Source: Chitinophaga parva (GTDB lineage Bacteria > Bacteroidota > Bacteroidia > Chitinophagales > Chitinophagaceae). Taken from it: a stretch of DNA of 64,000 nucleotides. Below, in pieces: positions 44,368-53,068 of the stretch. Under the pieces are notes generated by a model that ran no database searches, was not told the DNA's origin, and worked only from the letters and a program-made list of their open reading frames with translations. Both the position numbers and the translations under genes were made by a program. Each line of letters starts with the position of its first letter. Positions within the stretch are counted from its first letter, which is position 1. The stretch is taken from positions 992,001 through 1,056,000 of the forward strand of contig NZ_QCYK01000001.1 of the NCBI RefSeq assembly GCF_003071345.1, given 5' to 3'.

Positions 44368-45270
44368 ATGTTGCAAGAAAACTCCATAAAGTTGTCGTCA
44401 TCATTAGCTGTCGCTACACGCGTCCGGGATTATTCTCAACTTATGAAGTTCAACCTGACCTTCATGGTGGCGTTTTCCAGCGTGGTAGGCTTCTGGCTGG
44501 CGGCACCCCGGGATGAGTTTAGCGTACTGAAAGTTCTTTTATTATTTGCCGCAGGTATCCTGGTAACAGGAGCCGCCAACGCGATCAACCAGCTGCTGGA
44601 GCGCGATACCGATAAGCTCATGGCGCGTACGAGTGTTCGTCCGCTGCCCACAGGCCGCGTATCAGTACCGGAAGCGGTGGTCCTGGCTTCCGTAGCCAGT
44701 GTAGGCGGTATATTGATCATGGGCTTTGCCTTTAACTGGCTAAGCGCCGGCATCAGTGCCCTGTCTCTCATCATGTATGCCTTTGTATACACTCCCTGGA
44801 AGAAATGGAATTCCTTTGCCGTACTGGTAGGGGCCTTCCCGGGTGCACTGCCCCCCCTCATCGGGTGGACAGCCGGTAGCAATGCCATTGATGAGGGCGG
44901 AATTTCCCTGTTCATTATCCAGTTTATCTGGCAGTTCCCCCATTTCTGGGCCATTGCCTGGCTGGGTTATAAGGATTACCTGAAAGCAGGTTTCCGCCTG
45001 TTGCCCGCCAGTGGTGAACCCACCCGGCTTACGGCTTTGCAGGCTACCATGTGGGTATTGCTGCTCATTCCCGCGGGATTGGCGCCTTACCTGCTGAAGA
45101 TCTGTGGTCCCTTTTATGCAGGTATTTCCGTGGCGGCTGCGCTGTTTTTCCTGTACCGCAGCATCCTCCTACTGAAGAAATGTGATGTGCCGGCCGCAAG
45201 AAAGCTCATGTTCGGGTCCTATATTTACCTGACCGTGGTACAACTGGCGATGCTGGCGGATAAAGTGTAA
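44368..45270 (+). CDS. ctaB: Protohaem IX farnesyltransferase
   Basis: 300 residues, with eight to nine membrane helices. The UbiA-type prenyltransferase signature is NAINQLLERDTDKLMARTSV (Asp-rich, binds Mg-farnesyl diphosphate), followed by RPLPTGRV; a second motif is YKDYLKAGFRLLP. The enzyme makes haem O from haem B, the first step to haem A for this oxidase. The gene is also called cyoE/cox10. It lies 18 bp before the first subunit III gene. Confidence 0.96.
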   Translation: MLQENSIKLSSSLAVATRVRDYSQLMKFNLTFMVAFSSVVGFWLAAPRDEFSVLKVLLLFAAGILVTGAANAINQLLERDTDKLMARTSVRPLPTGRVSVPEAVVLASVASVGGILIMGFAFNWLSAGISALSLIMYAFVYTPWKKWNSFAVLVGAFPGALPPLIGWTAGSNAIDEGGISLFIIQFIWQFPHFWAIAWLGYKDYLKAGFRLLPASGEPTRLTALQATMWVLLLIPAGLAPYLLKICGPFYAGISVAAALFFLYRSILLLKKCDVPAARKLMFGSYIYLTVVQLAMLADKV

Positions 45271-45288
45271 CAATTAAATTGCAAGGAA

Positions 45289-45852
45289 ATGTCTGTCATG
45301 AGCGCACAACGTAATAAGATACACCCGCATAAATATTCCCTGTGGATAGCAATGGGGAGTATTACGATGATGTTCATAGGCTTTACGAGCGCATACATTG
45401 TAAAGCGTGCGCAGGCAAACTGGAAGGTATTTGAACTGCCGAAGATATTTTGGGTATCCACCGCGGTAATACTGCTGAGCAGCGTTACCATCCAACTGGC
45501 GGTGAAGGTGTTCAAACAACGCCAGATGGGCCGCTATCGCCAGCTGATCACACTGACGGCCGCACTGGGTGTGGTTTTTGCGGCGCTGCAGTTGTGGGGT
45601 TTCTCCGATATGGCGGCACATGGTCTTACACTGGCCGGCCCTGCATCGGTGTCGTTCATCTACGTGATCGTAGCCATGCACATCCTGCACGTGCTGGGTG
45701 GCGTAGTAGCGCTGCTGGTAATGTTCTTCCGGGCTTACCGCACCAATGTTAAAGTTTACAGTCCCGTGGGCATAGAGGTAGCAGCTACCTACTGGCACTT
45801 TGTGGACGCCCTTTGGATCTATCTTTTGATTTTTTTGAGCGTAGCTCGATAA
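45289..45852 (+). CDS. Cytochrome c oxidase subunit III family protein (short form)
   Basis: 187 residues with five membrane helices. The end (MHILHVLGGVVALL ... ATYWHFVDALWIYLLIFL) matches the last helices of subunit III. It lacks the first two helices of full-length subunit III and precedes a second subunit III gene by 26 bp. A pair of subunit III-like genes is common in Bacteroidota caa3-type operons. A second Met three codons in (45298) is an alternative start. Confidence 0.88.
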   Translation: MSVMSAQRNKIHPHKYSLWIAMGSITMMFIGFTSAYIVKRAQANWKVFELPKIFWVSTAVILLSSVTIQLAVKVFKQRQMGRYRQLITLTAALGVVFAALQLWGFSDMAAHGLTLAGPASVSFIYVIVAMHILHVLGGVVALLVMFFRAYRTNVKVYSPVGIEVAATYWHFVDALWIYLLIFLSVAR

Positions 45853-45878
45853 ACGTATAAAATTTCATATCAAGAAAA

Positions 45879-46556
45879 ATGGATACAGCGATAACAGCGA
45901 AGAAAAAATGGTGGGATGGAGGGTATTCTCCATTTAATGTAAGCTACGGCAAGCTGATGATGTGGTTCTTCCTCATCTCCGATGCCTTTACATTCGGAGC
46001 GCTTTTGATCTCCTATGGAACGATTCGTTTCTCCAGCACTTCATGGCCCGACCCGAACGAAGTGTTCAAATCCTTCCCTGGTGCCGGCGAAGCAAACCTG
46101 CCCCTCGCATTTGTGAGCTTGATGACCTTTATCCTGATCATGAGTTCCGTGACCATGGTACTGGCAGTACATGAAGGCCATAACCGCAATCGTGCGGGTG
46201 TAGCCAAATGGTTAGCCTGGACCATCGTAGGTGGTATCCTCTTCCTTTCCTGCCAGGCCTGGGAATGGACACACCTGTGGCACGAAGGCGCCTGGTGGGG
46301 CCGTAACCCGTTCGTGAACATGGACGGTACAATGTCTCCGCACAGCGACTTTACCAACTTTTTCTTTACCATTACCGGCTTCCACGGCCTGCACGTAACG
46401 TCCGGTGTGATCCTCAATATCGTGATCCTGGCAAACGTACTGAAAGGCACGTATGATGATCGCGGTCACTATGAAATGGTGGAAAAAGTAGGCCTGTACT
46501 GGCACTTTGTAGACCTGGTTTGGGTATTCGTATTCACCTGCTTCTACCTGCTCTAA
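45879..46556 (+). CDS. Cytochrome c oxidase subunit III
   Basis: 225 residues with five membrane helices. Subunit III features are GKLMMWFFLISDAFTFGALL, the SCQAWEWTHL segment, the GFHGLHVTSGVILN motif and the final YWHFVDLVWVFVFTCFYLL. It stabilises subunit I and the proton path. It is the second of two subunit III-type genes in the operon. Confidence 0.94.
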   Translation: MDTAITAKKKWWDGGYSPFNVSYGKLMMWFFLISDAFTFGALLISYGTIRFSSTSWPDPNEVFKSFPGAGEANLPLAFVSLMTFILIMSSVTMVLAVHEGHNRNRAGVAKWLAWTIVGGILFLSCQAWEWTHLWHEGAWWGRNPFVNMDGTMSPHSDFTNFFFTITGFHGLHVTSGVILNIVILANVLKGTYDDRGHYEMVEKVGLYWHFVDLVWVFVFTCFYLL

Positions 46557-46607
46557 GGTTCAACACAAGAAAAAGTATTTTAAAAGCGTCTAAAATTATT
46601 ATCGATA

Positions 46608-47009
46608 ATGTCAGCACATACAGAAGATTCAACCCTGTCAGCACAGCACGGTCACGCAGACAGCTCCACAAAAACTATCTGGAAAACGTTCTGGATCCTG
46701 CTGGGTATCACCATGCTGGAACTGGCGATCGCTATCGTTCACCTGAAGTTCGACGTGCCGTCCGTACTGATACGTAACTCAATCTACCTCTGCCTCACCG
46801 TACTGAAGGCCTTCTTCATCGTAGCAGAGTTCATGCACCTGAAACATGAGGTAAAGAACCTGATCCTGACCATCCTCATCCCGCTGCTGCTCTTCATCTG
46901 GTTTATTATCGCCTTCCTGGCTGATGGTGATTCCTGGAAGAACATGCGCAAGGACCTGGCACCTGGCAAACCGCAAACAGAACAGGTAGCACAGCCCAAA
47001 GGCGAATAG
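46608..47009 (+). CDS. Cytochrome c oxidase subunit IV family protein
   Basis: 133 residues. Three membrane helices (about 25-45, 56-76, 84-104) in the arrangement of bacterial COX4/CyoD-type small subunits, with FIVAEFMHLKHEVKNL in the middle. The N-terminus is hydrophilic (SAHTEDSTLSAQHGHAD). It is the last gene of the act-cox operon, directly before the terminator at 47033-47076. Confidence 0.88.
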   Translation: MSAHTEDSTLSAQHGHADSSTKTIWKTFWILLGITMLELAIAIVHLKFDVPSVLIRNSIYLCLTVLKAFFIVAEFMHLKHEVKNLILTILIPLLLFIWFIIAFLADGDSWKNMRKDLAPGKPQTEQVAQPKGE

Positions 47010-47032
47010 GCTTTACTTAAATCAATAACTGT

Positions 47033-47076
47033 AAAATGGTTAAATGCCGCAAGGTGTTTAACCATTTTGTTTTTTG
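47033..47076 (+). terminator. Terminator of the act-cox operon
   Basis: AAAATGGTTAAA (47033-47044) pairs perfectly with TTTAACCATTTT (47057-47068), followed by GTTTTTT. Confidence 0.88.
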
Positions 47077-47200
47077 GTAGGATGTAGCAGGCAGTAAGTA
47101 GTATATAGCCTGTGCTTGGTATAATATTCCCCGCGTGGCATCGCCATGGATGCGAAATGTGCTACCTTCGCGTACGTTATTATTTAATACAATCAACGCT

Positions 47201-47938
47201 ATGTCCAAACGCGGTATTATAGGCTTTGCCCTGGCTACCCTGGTGCCGGTTGCCGGTTACCTCATCGTAGATCATTACGGCAAAAATGCCGTGCCGGTAC
47301 CCCGCTACTACGTGGCAGACTCGGTGCGCACCATTGAAAAGAACGGCAAACAGGTAGAGGATACCGTATTTCACACCGTGCAGGATTTTACCCTCACCAA
47401 CCAGCTGGGACAGCCGGTGAGCCTGAAAGATTTTCCGGACAAGGTGATCATCGCTGATTTCTTTTTTACATCCTGCCCCAGCATTTGCCCTACGCTTACC
47501 CGCCACCTGAAGCGCATCCAGGATGCCTACGGTAAGGTGAAGAACGATACCCTGCTGCAGATCCTGTCCTTCAGCATTGACCCGGAGCGCGACAGTGTGC
47601 CGCGCCTGCTGGACTACGCCGCCAAGTACAAGATCAGTCCTGATAACTGGAGCCTCCTCACCGGCGATAAAAAGACCATCTATAACCTGGCCCGCAACGA
47701 GTTTTTCGTGCCCGCGGTACAGCAGGGCGACGGTGGCCCGGATGATTTCATCCACACTGAAAAATTTGTGCTGCTGGATAAATACCGTCACATCCGGGGC
47801 TACTACAACGGCCTGGATACCGCAGACCTGGCCCGCCTGGTAAACGATATTTCCGTGTTGCACCTGGCCAAGGACCGCAGCCAGCCTGGCCTGTTCAAAC
47901 GCCTGTTCTCAAACGGCAACCAGCCGGGAACTGAGTAA
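47201..47938 (+). CDS. SCO1/SenC family copper chaperone (second copy)
   Basis: 245 residues from the ATG at 47201. The frame is open from 47135, but the inner start gives a basic N-terminus and anchor helix (GIIGFALATLVPVAGYLIV). The copper site is FFFTSCPSICPTLTRHL (CxxxC), with the third ligand His in DDFIHTEKFVLLD. It is the more canonical SCO of the two in this window and lies just after the oxidase operon, behind its own weak -7 box TACCTTCG (47163-47170). Likely role: CuA assembly in CoxB. Confidence 0.94.
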   Translation: MSKRGIIGFALATLVPVAGYLIVDHYGKNAVPVPRYYVADSVRTIEKNGKQVEDTVFHTVQDFTLTNQLGQPVSLKDFPDKVIIADFFFTSCPSICPTLTRHLKRIQDAYGKVKNDTLLQILSFSIDPERDSVPRLLDYAAKYKISPDNWSLLTGDKKTIYNLARNEFFVPAVQQGDGGPDDFIHTEKFVLLDKYRHIRGYYNGLDTADLARLVNDISVLHLAKDRSQPGLFKRLFSNGNQPGTE

Positions 47939-48011
47939 TATCATAGGTTACCTTACCAACCGCATGTATCTTTAAACACTTGAAGCACATTACAACATTA
48001 AAAAGCTCCGC

Positions 48012-48581
48012 ATGGAACTGAAACACAAGAATCTCAACCTTCCCATTACCATCGTATCCATCGCCATCCCGGCGCTGGTAGCTGTTTTGTTCTATCTGCC
48101 ACGGCCCAACCTGCACCTGGGCTTTGACGTGCACATCCTGCCGCTGTTTCACGCGGTGCTCAATGGCAGTACCGCTGTGCTATTGCTGGCCAGCCTGTAC
48201 TTTATCAAGAACGGCCAGGTACGTGCCCACAAGACCACCAACCTGGTGGCCATCAGCCTGTCTGTGGTATTCCTCCTGTCATATGTGACTTATCACGCAT
48301 TGGCGCCGGAAACGCGGTATGGTGACCTGAACCATGACGGGGTACTGGATGCTACGGAAAAAGCCGCCGCCGGCGCTATGCGTTTTGTATATTACTTCAT
48401 CCTGGTCACCCATATTACCCTGGCAGGCATCATTGTACCGCTGGTGCTCTTTACCACGTTGCGCGCTTTCCAGGACAACTTTGCAGGGCACCGCAAACTG
48501 GCCCGCATTACCTGGCCCATCTGGTTCTATGTGGCCGTTACCGGTGTGGTGGTGTATGTACTGCTCTCACCTTACTATTGA
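48012..48581 (+). CDS. DUF420 membrane protein, oxidase-associated
   Basis: 189 residues with five membrane helices. DUF420 features are LPLFHAVLNGSTAVLLLASL, the SYVTYHALAPETRYGD loop and a conserved HITLAGIIVPLVLFTTLRAF. It is related to the CtaM assembly factors of haem-copper oxidases. It follows the SCO gene and is likely an assembly factor of the upstream oxidase. The function is inferred from family and context. Confidence 0.9.
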   Translation: MELKHKNLNLPITIVSIAIPALVAVLFYLPRPNLHLGFDVHILPLFHAVLNGSTAVLLLASLYFIKNGQVRAHKTTNLVAISLSVVFLLSYVTYHALAPETRYGDLNHDGVLDATEKAAAGAMRFVYYFILVTHITLAGIIVPLVLFTTLRAFQDNFAGHRKLARITWPIWFYVAVTGVVVYVLLSPYY

Positions 48582-48605
48582 TAATGGACACCGGGAAATA
48601 TCATG

Positions 48606-48636
48606 TTGTAGGAACCTGCATTTTCCCGTAACTTTA
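48606..48636 (+). promoter_or_regulatory. Probable promoter of the 70-residue CxxC protein gene
   Basis: TTG (48606-48608), a 20-bp spacer and TAACTTTA (48629-48636), one base off the -7 consensus, 20 bp before the ATG. Confidence 0.5.
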
Positions 48637-48656
48637 AGATTGAAAACAAAAGGATA

Positions 48657-48869
48657 ATGAAGAAACTGGTCCTGTTTTGTGTGATGATGATGGCGGCTGT
48701 AATGCCAGTGCTGGCGCAATGTTCGCTGTGTACCAAAACCGCCCAGCAGCTGGGAGAAGGCCCGGCCAAGGGGTTGAACAACGGTATCCTGATGCTGGCG
48801 GTGACACCACTGGCCATCATTGGTTTCCTGGCCTTCCGTTTTTTCCGGAGCCAGCGGGAAGAAGCATAG
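48657..48869 (+). CDS. Small membrane protein with exported CxxC motif
   Basis: 70 residues. A signal-peptide-like helix (MKKLVLFCVMMMAAVMPVLAQ) is followed at once by CSLC, a Gly/Asn-rich segment, one membrane helix (about 44-62) and a basic tail (FRFFRSQREEA). I do not know its family by name. It sits directly after the SCO and DUF420 genes and before a strong terminator. The CxxC at the periplasmic face and the location suggest a role in copper or haem delivery to the oxidase, which is inference. Confidence 0.7.
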   Translation: MKKLVLFCVMMMAAVMPVLAQCSLCTKTAQQLGEGPAKGLNNGILMLAVTPLAIIGFLAFRFFRSQREEA

Positions 48870-48893
48870 ATTTCACACACTGTATACAATAGC

Positions 48894-48930
48894 AAAAGGT
48901 GAATGTTCCGCGGAACATTCACCTTTTTTT
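48894..48930 (+). terminator. Palindromic terminator
   Basis: A perfect 34-bp inverted repeat (48894-48910 with 48911-48927), with TTTTTTT at the end. It closes the SCO/DUF420/CxxC group. Confidence 0.9.
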
Positions 48931-49025
48931 GCAAATAAGGTAACCGGTGTAGGATGCAGTTACAAATGGTTACTCCGGTTCGCCGGAGCACCGTGCACGT
49001 GTGAGCGAAGGGTAAAGGGTGTGTA

Positions 49026-49553
49026 CTACCTTTTCTTCCTGGTCTCGTTTACCCAGGCGAAGCTGGTGCTTTGCTCAGACAAGATCTGTTCGGCGTTCAA
49101 TTGCTGAATCACCTGCTGTAATTGGTCCAGTAACCGGGCTTGCTCTTTACCGGGCAACTGCTCAACGATGGCCTGCAACGGGTCCGCAAATTTCTCAACT
49201 TTACGGGCAACGGCCTTGCCTTCGCGGGTGAGGTGAAGGCTGGAACTGCGGGAGTCCGTAGCCACCACTTTACGTGTAAGGTAAGCCTTGCTCTCCAGGG
49301 CTTTGATCGCATCGCTGATCGTGGCTTTGGTCATGTTAAAAAAGCCGGCCAAAAAAGTAACTGTTCTCTCTTCCTCCGGTTGATGGAGCAAAAAAGTGAG
49401 TAACTGGATCTGGATCGGACTTAACCCATACAGCTTACCTTCATTCCATAACATCACGCGAAAAGACTGGGCTATGCGCTCCATGGCCACAACAACCTTG
49501 GCGGAAACGCTTTCCTCCTGCCTTTCGGGATTAAATGCTGACAATTTTCTCAT
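49026..49553 (-). CDS. MarR family transcriptional regulator
   Basis: 175 residues. The winged-helix core is visible: LSPIQIQLLTFLLHQPEE, then FFNMTKATISDAIKALESKAYLTRK (recognition helix), then DSRSSSLHLTREGKAVARKVE (wing and DxRxxxLxLT motif). MarR proteins are dimeric and respond to small phenolic ligands or oxidation. Its target is unknown. Three near-repeats of CTAAGGTAA-type sequence lie just upstream (49581-49610) and may be its own operator. Confidence 0.92.
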   Translation of the reverse strand: MRKLSAFNPERQEESVSAKVVVAMERIAQSFRVMLWNEGKLYGLSPIQIQLLTFLLHQPEEERTVTFLAGFFNMTKATISDAIKALESKAYLTRKVVATDSRSSSLHLTREGKAVARKVEKFADPLQAIVEQLPGKEQARLLDQLQQVIQQLNAEQILSEQSTSFAWVNETRKKR

Positions 49554-49931
49554 AGGTTTACTTCCGTTTCAATGTGGGGGCTAAGGTAACTAAAGTAAAA
49601 CTAGGTGTAAATGCTACATTAGTTGCATCCTGCTCCTCCAGGTAAATAGCACCCCTGCCTTAAAATTTCTTGTTTCCGTTGGCTAGTGCCGGTTTTGCGG
49701 CCGGCATTTTATAATATATAATGGGATAGTGGCGTGTAAACGGCCCTGGTACAGGGCTGGCGGCAGGCCAGTCCTGCAGGCGCCATTGCCGGAATCATGC
49801 TAACCGGGCCAGCGCATGAAACCCTGCAAAGACCGGTCACCTGCATACACGGTTTTGTTATCCAGTGTTAACATGCGTTATGACGTATAATTCGTTTATA
49901 GGTGAACGTTAGTCCTATGTAAACGACCAGG
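49554..49931. other. Intergenic stretch between MarR and MeaB genes
   Basis: It holds near-repeats CTAAGGTAA (49581-49589), CTAAAGTAA (49590-49598) and CTAGGTGTAA (49601-49610), and a plus-strand hairpin TGCCGG/CCGGCA (49687-49692 and 49701-49706) followed by TTTT with no plus-strand gene before it. A run of GTT motifs lies around 49870-49925. No coding sequence. Confidence 0.4.
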
Positions 49932-50837
49932 CTAGCGCCCCGCCCATTCAGCTGCCAGCCGGTACAGGTTGAAATCCCCGTCCTGTAAGCGTTTCAGCAC
50001 CTCCTGCTGCAATGCCTGGCGGCTGATGTCCCGCATACGGCGCTGCTGTATAAGCTGGTAAGCTTTTTCTGCCAGCAGCAATGCATGCCGCTGCTCATGG
50101 CTGTAAATGCCCCGCTGGTGCAGCTGGATCTGTTCTATCAGTGCTTTTACGCCCTCCTCCTGCGTGGCAATGGTCTTGATCACCGGGATGTTCCAGTCGC
50201 CACTGCGTGTATGCGCCAGCGTGCGCAAGTTCCTGGCAAAGAGGTCTGCCTGGTCACGGTCTGCCTTGTTCACCACGAAGATGTCTGCGATCTCCATAAG
50301 GCCGGCTTTCATGGTCTGGATCTCATCGCCCGCTTCCGGTACCACCACTACCACGGTAGTATCGGCAATGCCGGCAATCTCCACTTCACTCTGGCCTACG
50401 CCTACTGTTTCTATGAAAAGATAATCGAAACCTGCGGCCTTCACCACTTCCGATATCTCGATGATCTTTGGGCTCAGTCCTCCCAAAGCCCCTCTGGTGG
50501 CCAGGGAGCGGATGTACACATCAGGGTGGTTAAAGTGGCGGCTCATGCGGATGCGGTCCCCCAGCAGGGCGCCGTAATTGAAAGGGGATGAAGGATCTAC
50601 CGCCAGGATGGCTACCTTTTGCTGTTGCAGCAAAAGCTGGCTGATGAGGGCATTTACCAGCGTACTTTTACCTGCACCGGGAGGGCCGGTAATACCTACC
50701 ACGCGGGTGTTGGTACGATGGGGCAAGGCCTGCAGCAACTGTTCGTAGCCCGGTGCCTCATTCTCCACCAGGGAAATGCAGCGGGCCAGTGAGCGGGTAT
50801 CGCCCTGCAACAAGCCGGATAAGTACGCTAATGCCAT
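49932..50837 (-). CDS. meaB: MeaB/ArgK family GTPase (methylmalonyl-CoA mutase chaperone)
   Basis: 301 residues from the ATG at 50837 (MALAYLSGLLQGD). The frame extends to 50942, but the extra residues run across the divergent promoter and do not fit. The G1 loop is GITGPPGAGKST. Switch and effector segments include VDPSSPFNYGALLGDRIRM and DYLFIETVGVGQSEVEIA, and the NKxD box is VVNKADRD. The family loads and protects the B12 cofactor of methylmalonyl-CoA mutase, which is not in this window. It is divergent from a glycosyltransferase gene. Confidence 0.94.
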   Translation of the reverse strand: MALAYLSGLLQGDTRSLARCISLVENEAPGYEQLLQALPHRTNTRVVGITGPPGAGKSTLVNALISQLLLQQQKVAILAVDPSSPFNYGALLGDRIRMSRHFNHPDVYIRSLATRGALGGLSPKIIEISEVVKAAGFDYLFIETVGVGQSEVEIAGIADTTVVVVVPEAGDEIQTMKAGLMEIADIFVVNKADRDQADLFARNLRTLAHTRSGDWNIPVIKTIATQEEGVKALIEQIQLHQRGIYSHEQRHALLLAEKAYQLIQQRRMRDISRQALQQEVLKRLQDGDFNLYRLAAEWAGR

Positions 50838-50855
50838 GTGCGTAAAGATAAGTAA

Positions 50856-50885
50856 TTGCGGCAGTGCCGGGATTATGTTATTTTG
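50856..50885 (+). promoter_or_regulatory. Probable promoter of the family 2 glycosyltransferase gene
   Basis: TTG (50856-50858), a 19-bp spacer and TTATTTTG (50878-50885), one base off consensus, 25 bp before the ATG. Confidence 0.5.
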
Positions 50886-50910
50886 CAAGCTAATCACATA
50901 ACCAGTACAC

Positions 50911-51786
50911 ATGAAAGTAGTTGGGTTCACCTTTGTACGCAACGCAGTGAAATACGATTATCCCGTGAAAGAAGCCATCCGCTCCATTCTCCCGCTTTGC
51001 GATGAAGTGATCGTGAGTGTAGGCAATTCTGAGGATGATACAGAACTACTCATCCGCTCCATCGGTTCTCCCAAGATCCGCATCGTGTATTCCACCTGGG
51101 ACGATTCCCTGCGCGAAGGAGGCCGTGTACTGGCCGTGGAAACTGATAAGGCCTTTGATCATGTACCTGCTGATGCTGACTGGGCTTTTTATATCCAGGC
51201 AGATGAAGTGGTGCATGAAGAAGACCATCCCCGCATCAAAGCCGCCATGGAACAGCATCTGCAAGACAAACGCGTGGAAGGCCTGCTGTTTGATTACGTG
51301 CATTTTTATGGCAGTTACAACTATATTGGCGATTCCCGCACCTGGTACCAGCATGAGATCCGCGTGATCCGCAACAATAAGCAGATCCGCTCTTACCGCG
51401 ATGCACAGGGCTTCCGCAAGCATGACCAGAAGTTGAATGTAAAACCGCTGGATGCCCGCATTTATCACTACGGCTGGGTAAAAGATCCTTACCACCAGGC
51501 CCGCAAGCTGGATAACTCCTTCCAGCTTTATAACGGTGATAACAGCAAAGCCATGGCAGCACGGGCTTCCAGGGAACTGTTTGATTACAATCGCATCGAT
51601 TCACTGGCCCCTTTTACCGGGCGGCATCCGCAGGTGATGGAAGACCGCATTGCCAAAAAAAACTGGGATTTTGAATTTGATACGTCCAGGAAAAATTTCA
51701 AAAAACTGAAGAAGCGCGTATTATACTGGATAGAAAAGAAAACAGGTAAGCGCCTATTCGACTACCGCAATTACAGGATCATTTAA
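50911..51786 (+). CDS. Family 2-like glycosyltransferase
   Basis: 291 residues with the GT-A fold start KVVGFTFVRNAVKYDYPVKE, then LCDEVIVSVGNSEDDT and the metal/nucleotide-sugar motif in FYIQADEVVHEED (a D-x-D-like ADE). The C-terminal half is rich in basic and aromatic residues (WDFEFDTSRKNFKKLKKR). It has no membrane helix. It probably transfers a sugar to a surface polysaccharide or lipid; donor and acceptor are unknown. It is convergent with another glycosyltransferase gene (51820-52878) across a shared terminator. Confidence 0.85.
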   Translation: MKVVGFTFVRNAVKYDYPVKEAIRSILPLCDEVIVSVGNSEDDTELLIRSIGSPKIRIVYSTWDDSLREGGRVLAVETDKAFDHVPADADWAFYIQADEVVHEEDHPRIKAAMEQHLQDKRVEGLLFDYVHFYGSYNYIGDSRTWYQHEIRVIRNNKQIRSYRDAQGFRKHDQKLNVKPLDARIYHYGWVKDPYHQARKLDNSFQLYNGDNSKAMAARASRELFDYNRIDSLAPFTGRHPQVMEDRIAKKNWDFEFDTSRKNFKKLKKRVLYWIEKKTGKRLFDYRNYRII

Positions 51787-51791
51787 ACGGG

Positions 51792-51820
51792 AAAGCAGCG
51801 ATGGAGGTCGCTGCTTTTTT
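51792..51820. terminator. Terminator between the two glycosyltransferase genes
   Basis: AAAGCAGCGA (51792-51801) pairs perfectly with TCGCTGCTTT (51808-51817), with TTTTTT after it on the plus strand. It works in both directions because of the A-run on the other side. Confidence 0.85.
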
Positions 51821-52878
51821 TATTGGTTCAATACGTTGCGGTACACATCAAAGTATCTCCCTGCCACCTGGTCCCAGTTGAAGGAATTACCCCTGGCCGC
51901 TATCAGTGCCTGCGGGTGCGTGGTTTCATAATGATGCATGCCGGCATCAAAGGCATCGCGCATGGCCTGTGGTTCAAAGCTGTGAAAGAAGTAGGCTGCA
52001 TTGCCCCCGATCTCCGGCAGGGAGGTATGGGTGCTAAGGAATACTGGTTTGCCCAGGGTCATGGCTTCCACCGCGGGCTGGCCAAAACCCTCTGCCAGGC
52101 TGGGAAACAGGAAGGCTACGCAATGTTTATAATACCAATATTTTTCAGCATCGTTCACCGGCCCTATCACGCGCACACGGGCCGCCACGCCGTTCTGGCG
52201 GGCTGTTTCCATGATCTTGTCCAGGTAGCTCTGGCGGATGTTGCCGGCTATCACCAGTTCATAATCATGGTGTACCAGCAGCGCGGTAAGTACGTGAAAA
52301 TTCTTTTTGGGCAATACAGTACCTATGCTGAAAAGAAATGGTTTTGCCGGCCGGTAGCGGGGCGCGTCAAAGCCGGGGAAGGTCTCCACCCGGCAGCCGT
52401 TATAGATCACTGTAATGGGCTTATTGTCCAGGTGCAGGTGCTCCCGCACATCCTTCAGTGCAAACTCGGAAATGGTAACGATATGGTCTGCCCGGTTAAT
52501 ATGATCCTGGATGCGGCGCAGCTGCCGGCGTATGAGGTGGGGCTGGCGCGCCTTTTCATAGAGCATGTTCAGGTCGTGAATGGTGAGCACAATGCGGGCT
52601 TTGGTTTGCCGCGAAGGGAAGTAAGGCGATCCCTGGTGGGTAGAGTGCCACACGCCTTTGAAATTGCCCAGGGGCAGCACCAGCTTATGCCATGGATGAG
52701 ACTCCACGTAAGGCGCATTGCCAAACAGGCCCTTGTTTTCCGGCGTTACGTAGAAGGAAACTTGCTCCCCCGGTTGCTGAAGGGGCAGCAGGTGCTTGCC
52801 CAGGTTCAGGCAGTAATAATAGAGACCATTGTTCGGATATTTCATCCGTTCGCAGTCCAGGATAATGTTCTTCTCCAT
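51820..52878 (-). CDS. Family 4 (GT-B) glycosyltransferase
   Basis: 352 residues from the ATG at 52878. The frame runs to 52980, but MEKNIILDCERMKYPNNGLY is the natural start. GT-B fold with IVLTIHDLNMLYEK, IVTISEFALKDV, VIYNGCRVE, PFLFSIGTVLPKKNF (start of the nucleotide-binding domain) and the E-x7-E motif in SLAEGFGQPAVEAM. It retains configuration and is likely active in lipopolysaccharide or exopolysaccharide synthesis. Specific sugars are unknown. Confidence 0.92.
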   Translation of the reverse strand: MEKNIILDCERMKYPNNGLYYYCLNLGKHLLPLQQPGEQVSFYVTPENKGLFGNAPYVESHPWHKLVLPLGNFKGVWHSTHQGSPYFPSRQTKARIVLTIHDLNMLYEKARQPHLIRRQLRRIQDHINRADHIVTISEFALKDVREHLHLDNKPITVIYNGCRVETFPGFDAPRYRPAKPFLFSIGTVLPKKNFHVLTALLVHHDYELVIAGNIRQSYLDKIMETARQNGVAARVRVIGPVNDAEKYWYYKHCVAFLFPSLAEGFGQPAVEAMTLGKPVFLSTHTSLPEIGGNAAYFFHSFEPQAMRDAFDAGMHHYETTHPQALIAARGNSFNWDQVAGRYFDVYRNVLNQ

Positions 52879-53068
52879 GTTGGTGCGGGGGCAGATCGGT
52901 AAAATGCGCGGTAAAGATAGGGGTTTCAGTGCAGTGCCAGGCGCAGTGCCGGATGGAATATTTTTCGTATTTTTTCCCACTGGCTGCCCCCGGAGAATGG
53001 CAGCAGTACCCGGCAGTTGCCAGGGTGAAAGATGGATCTTATTGCGGATTTTTTAAGTTTTTCAGACC

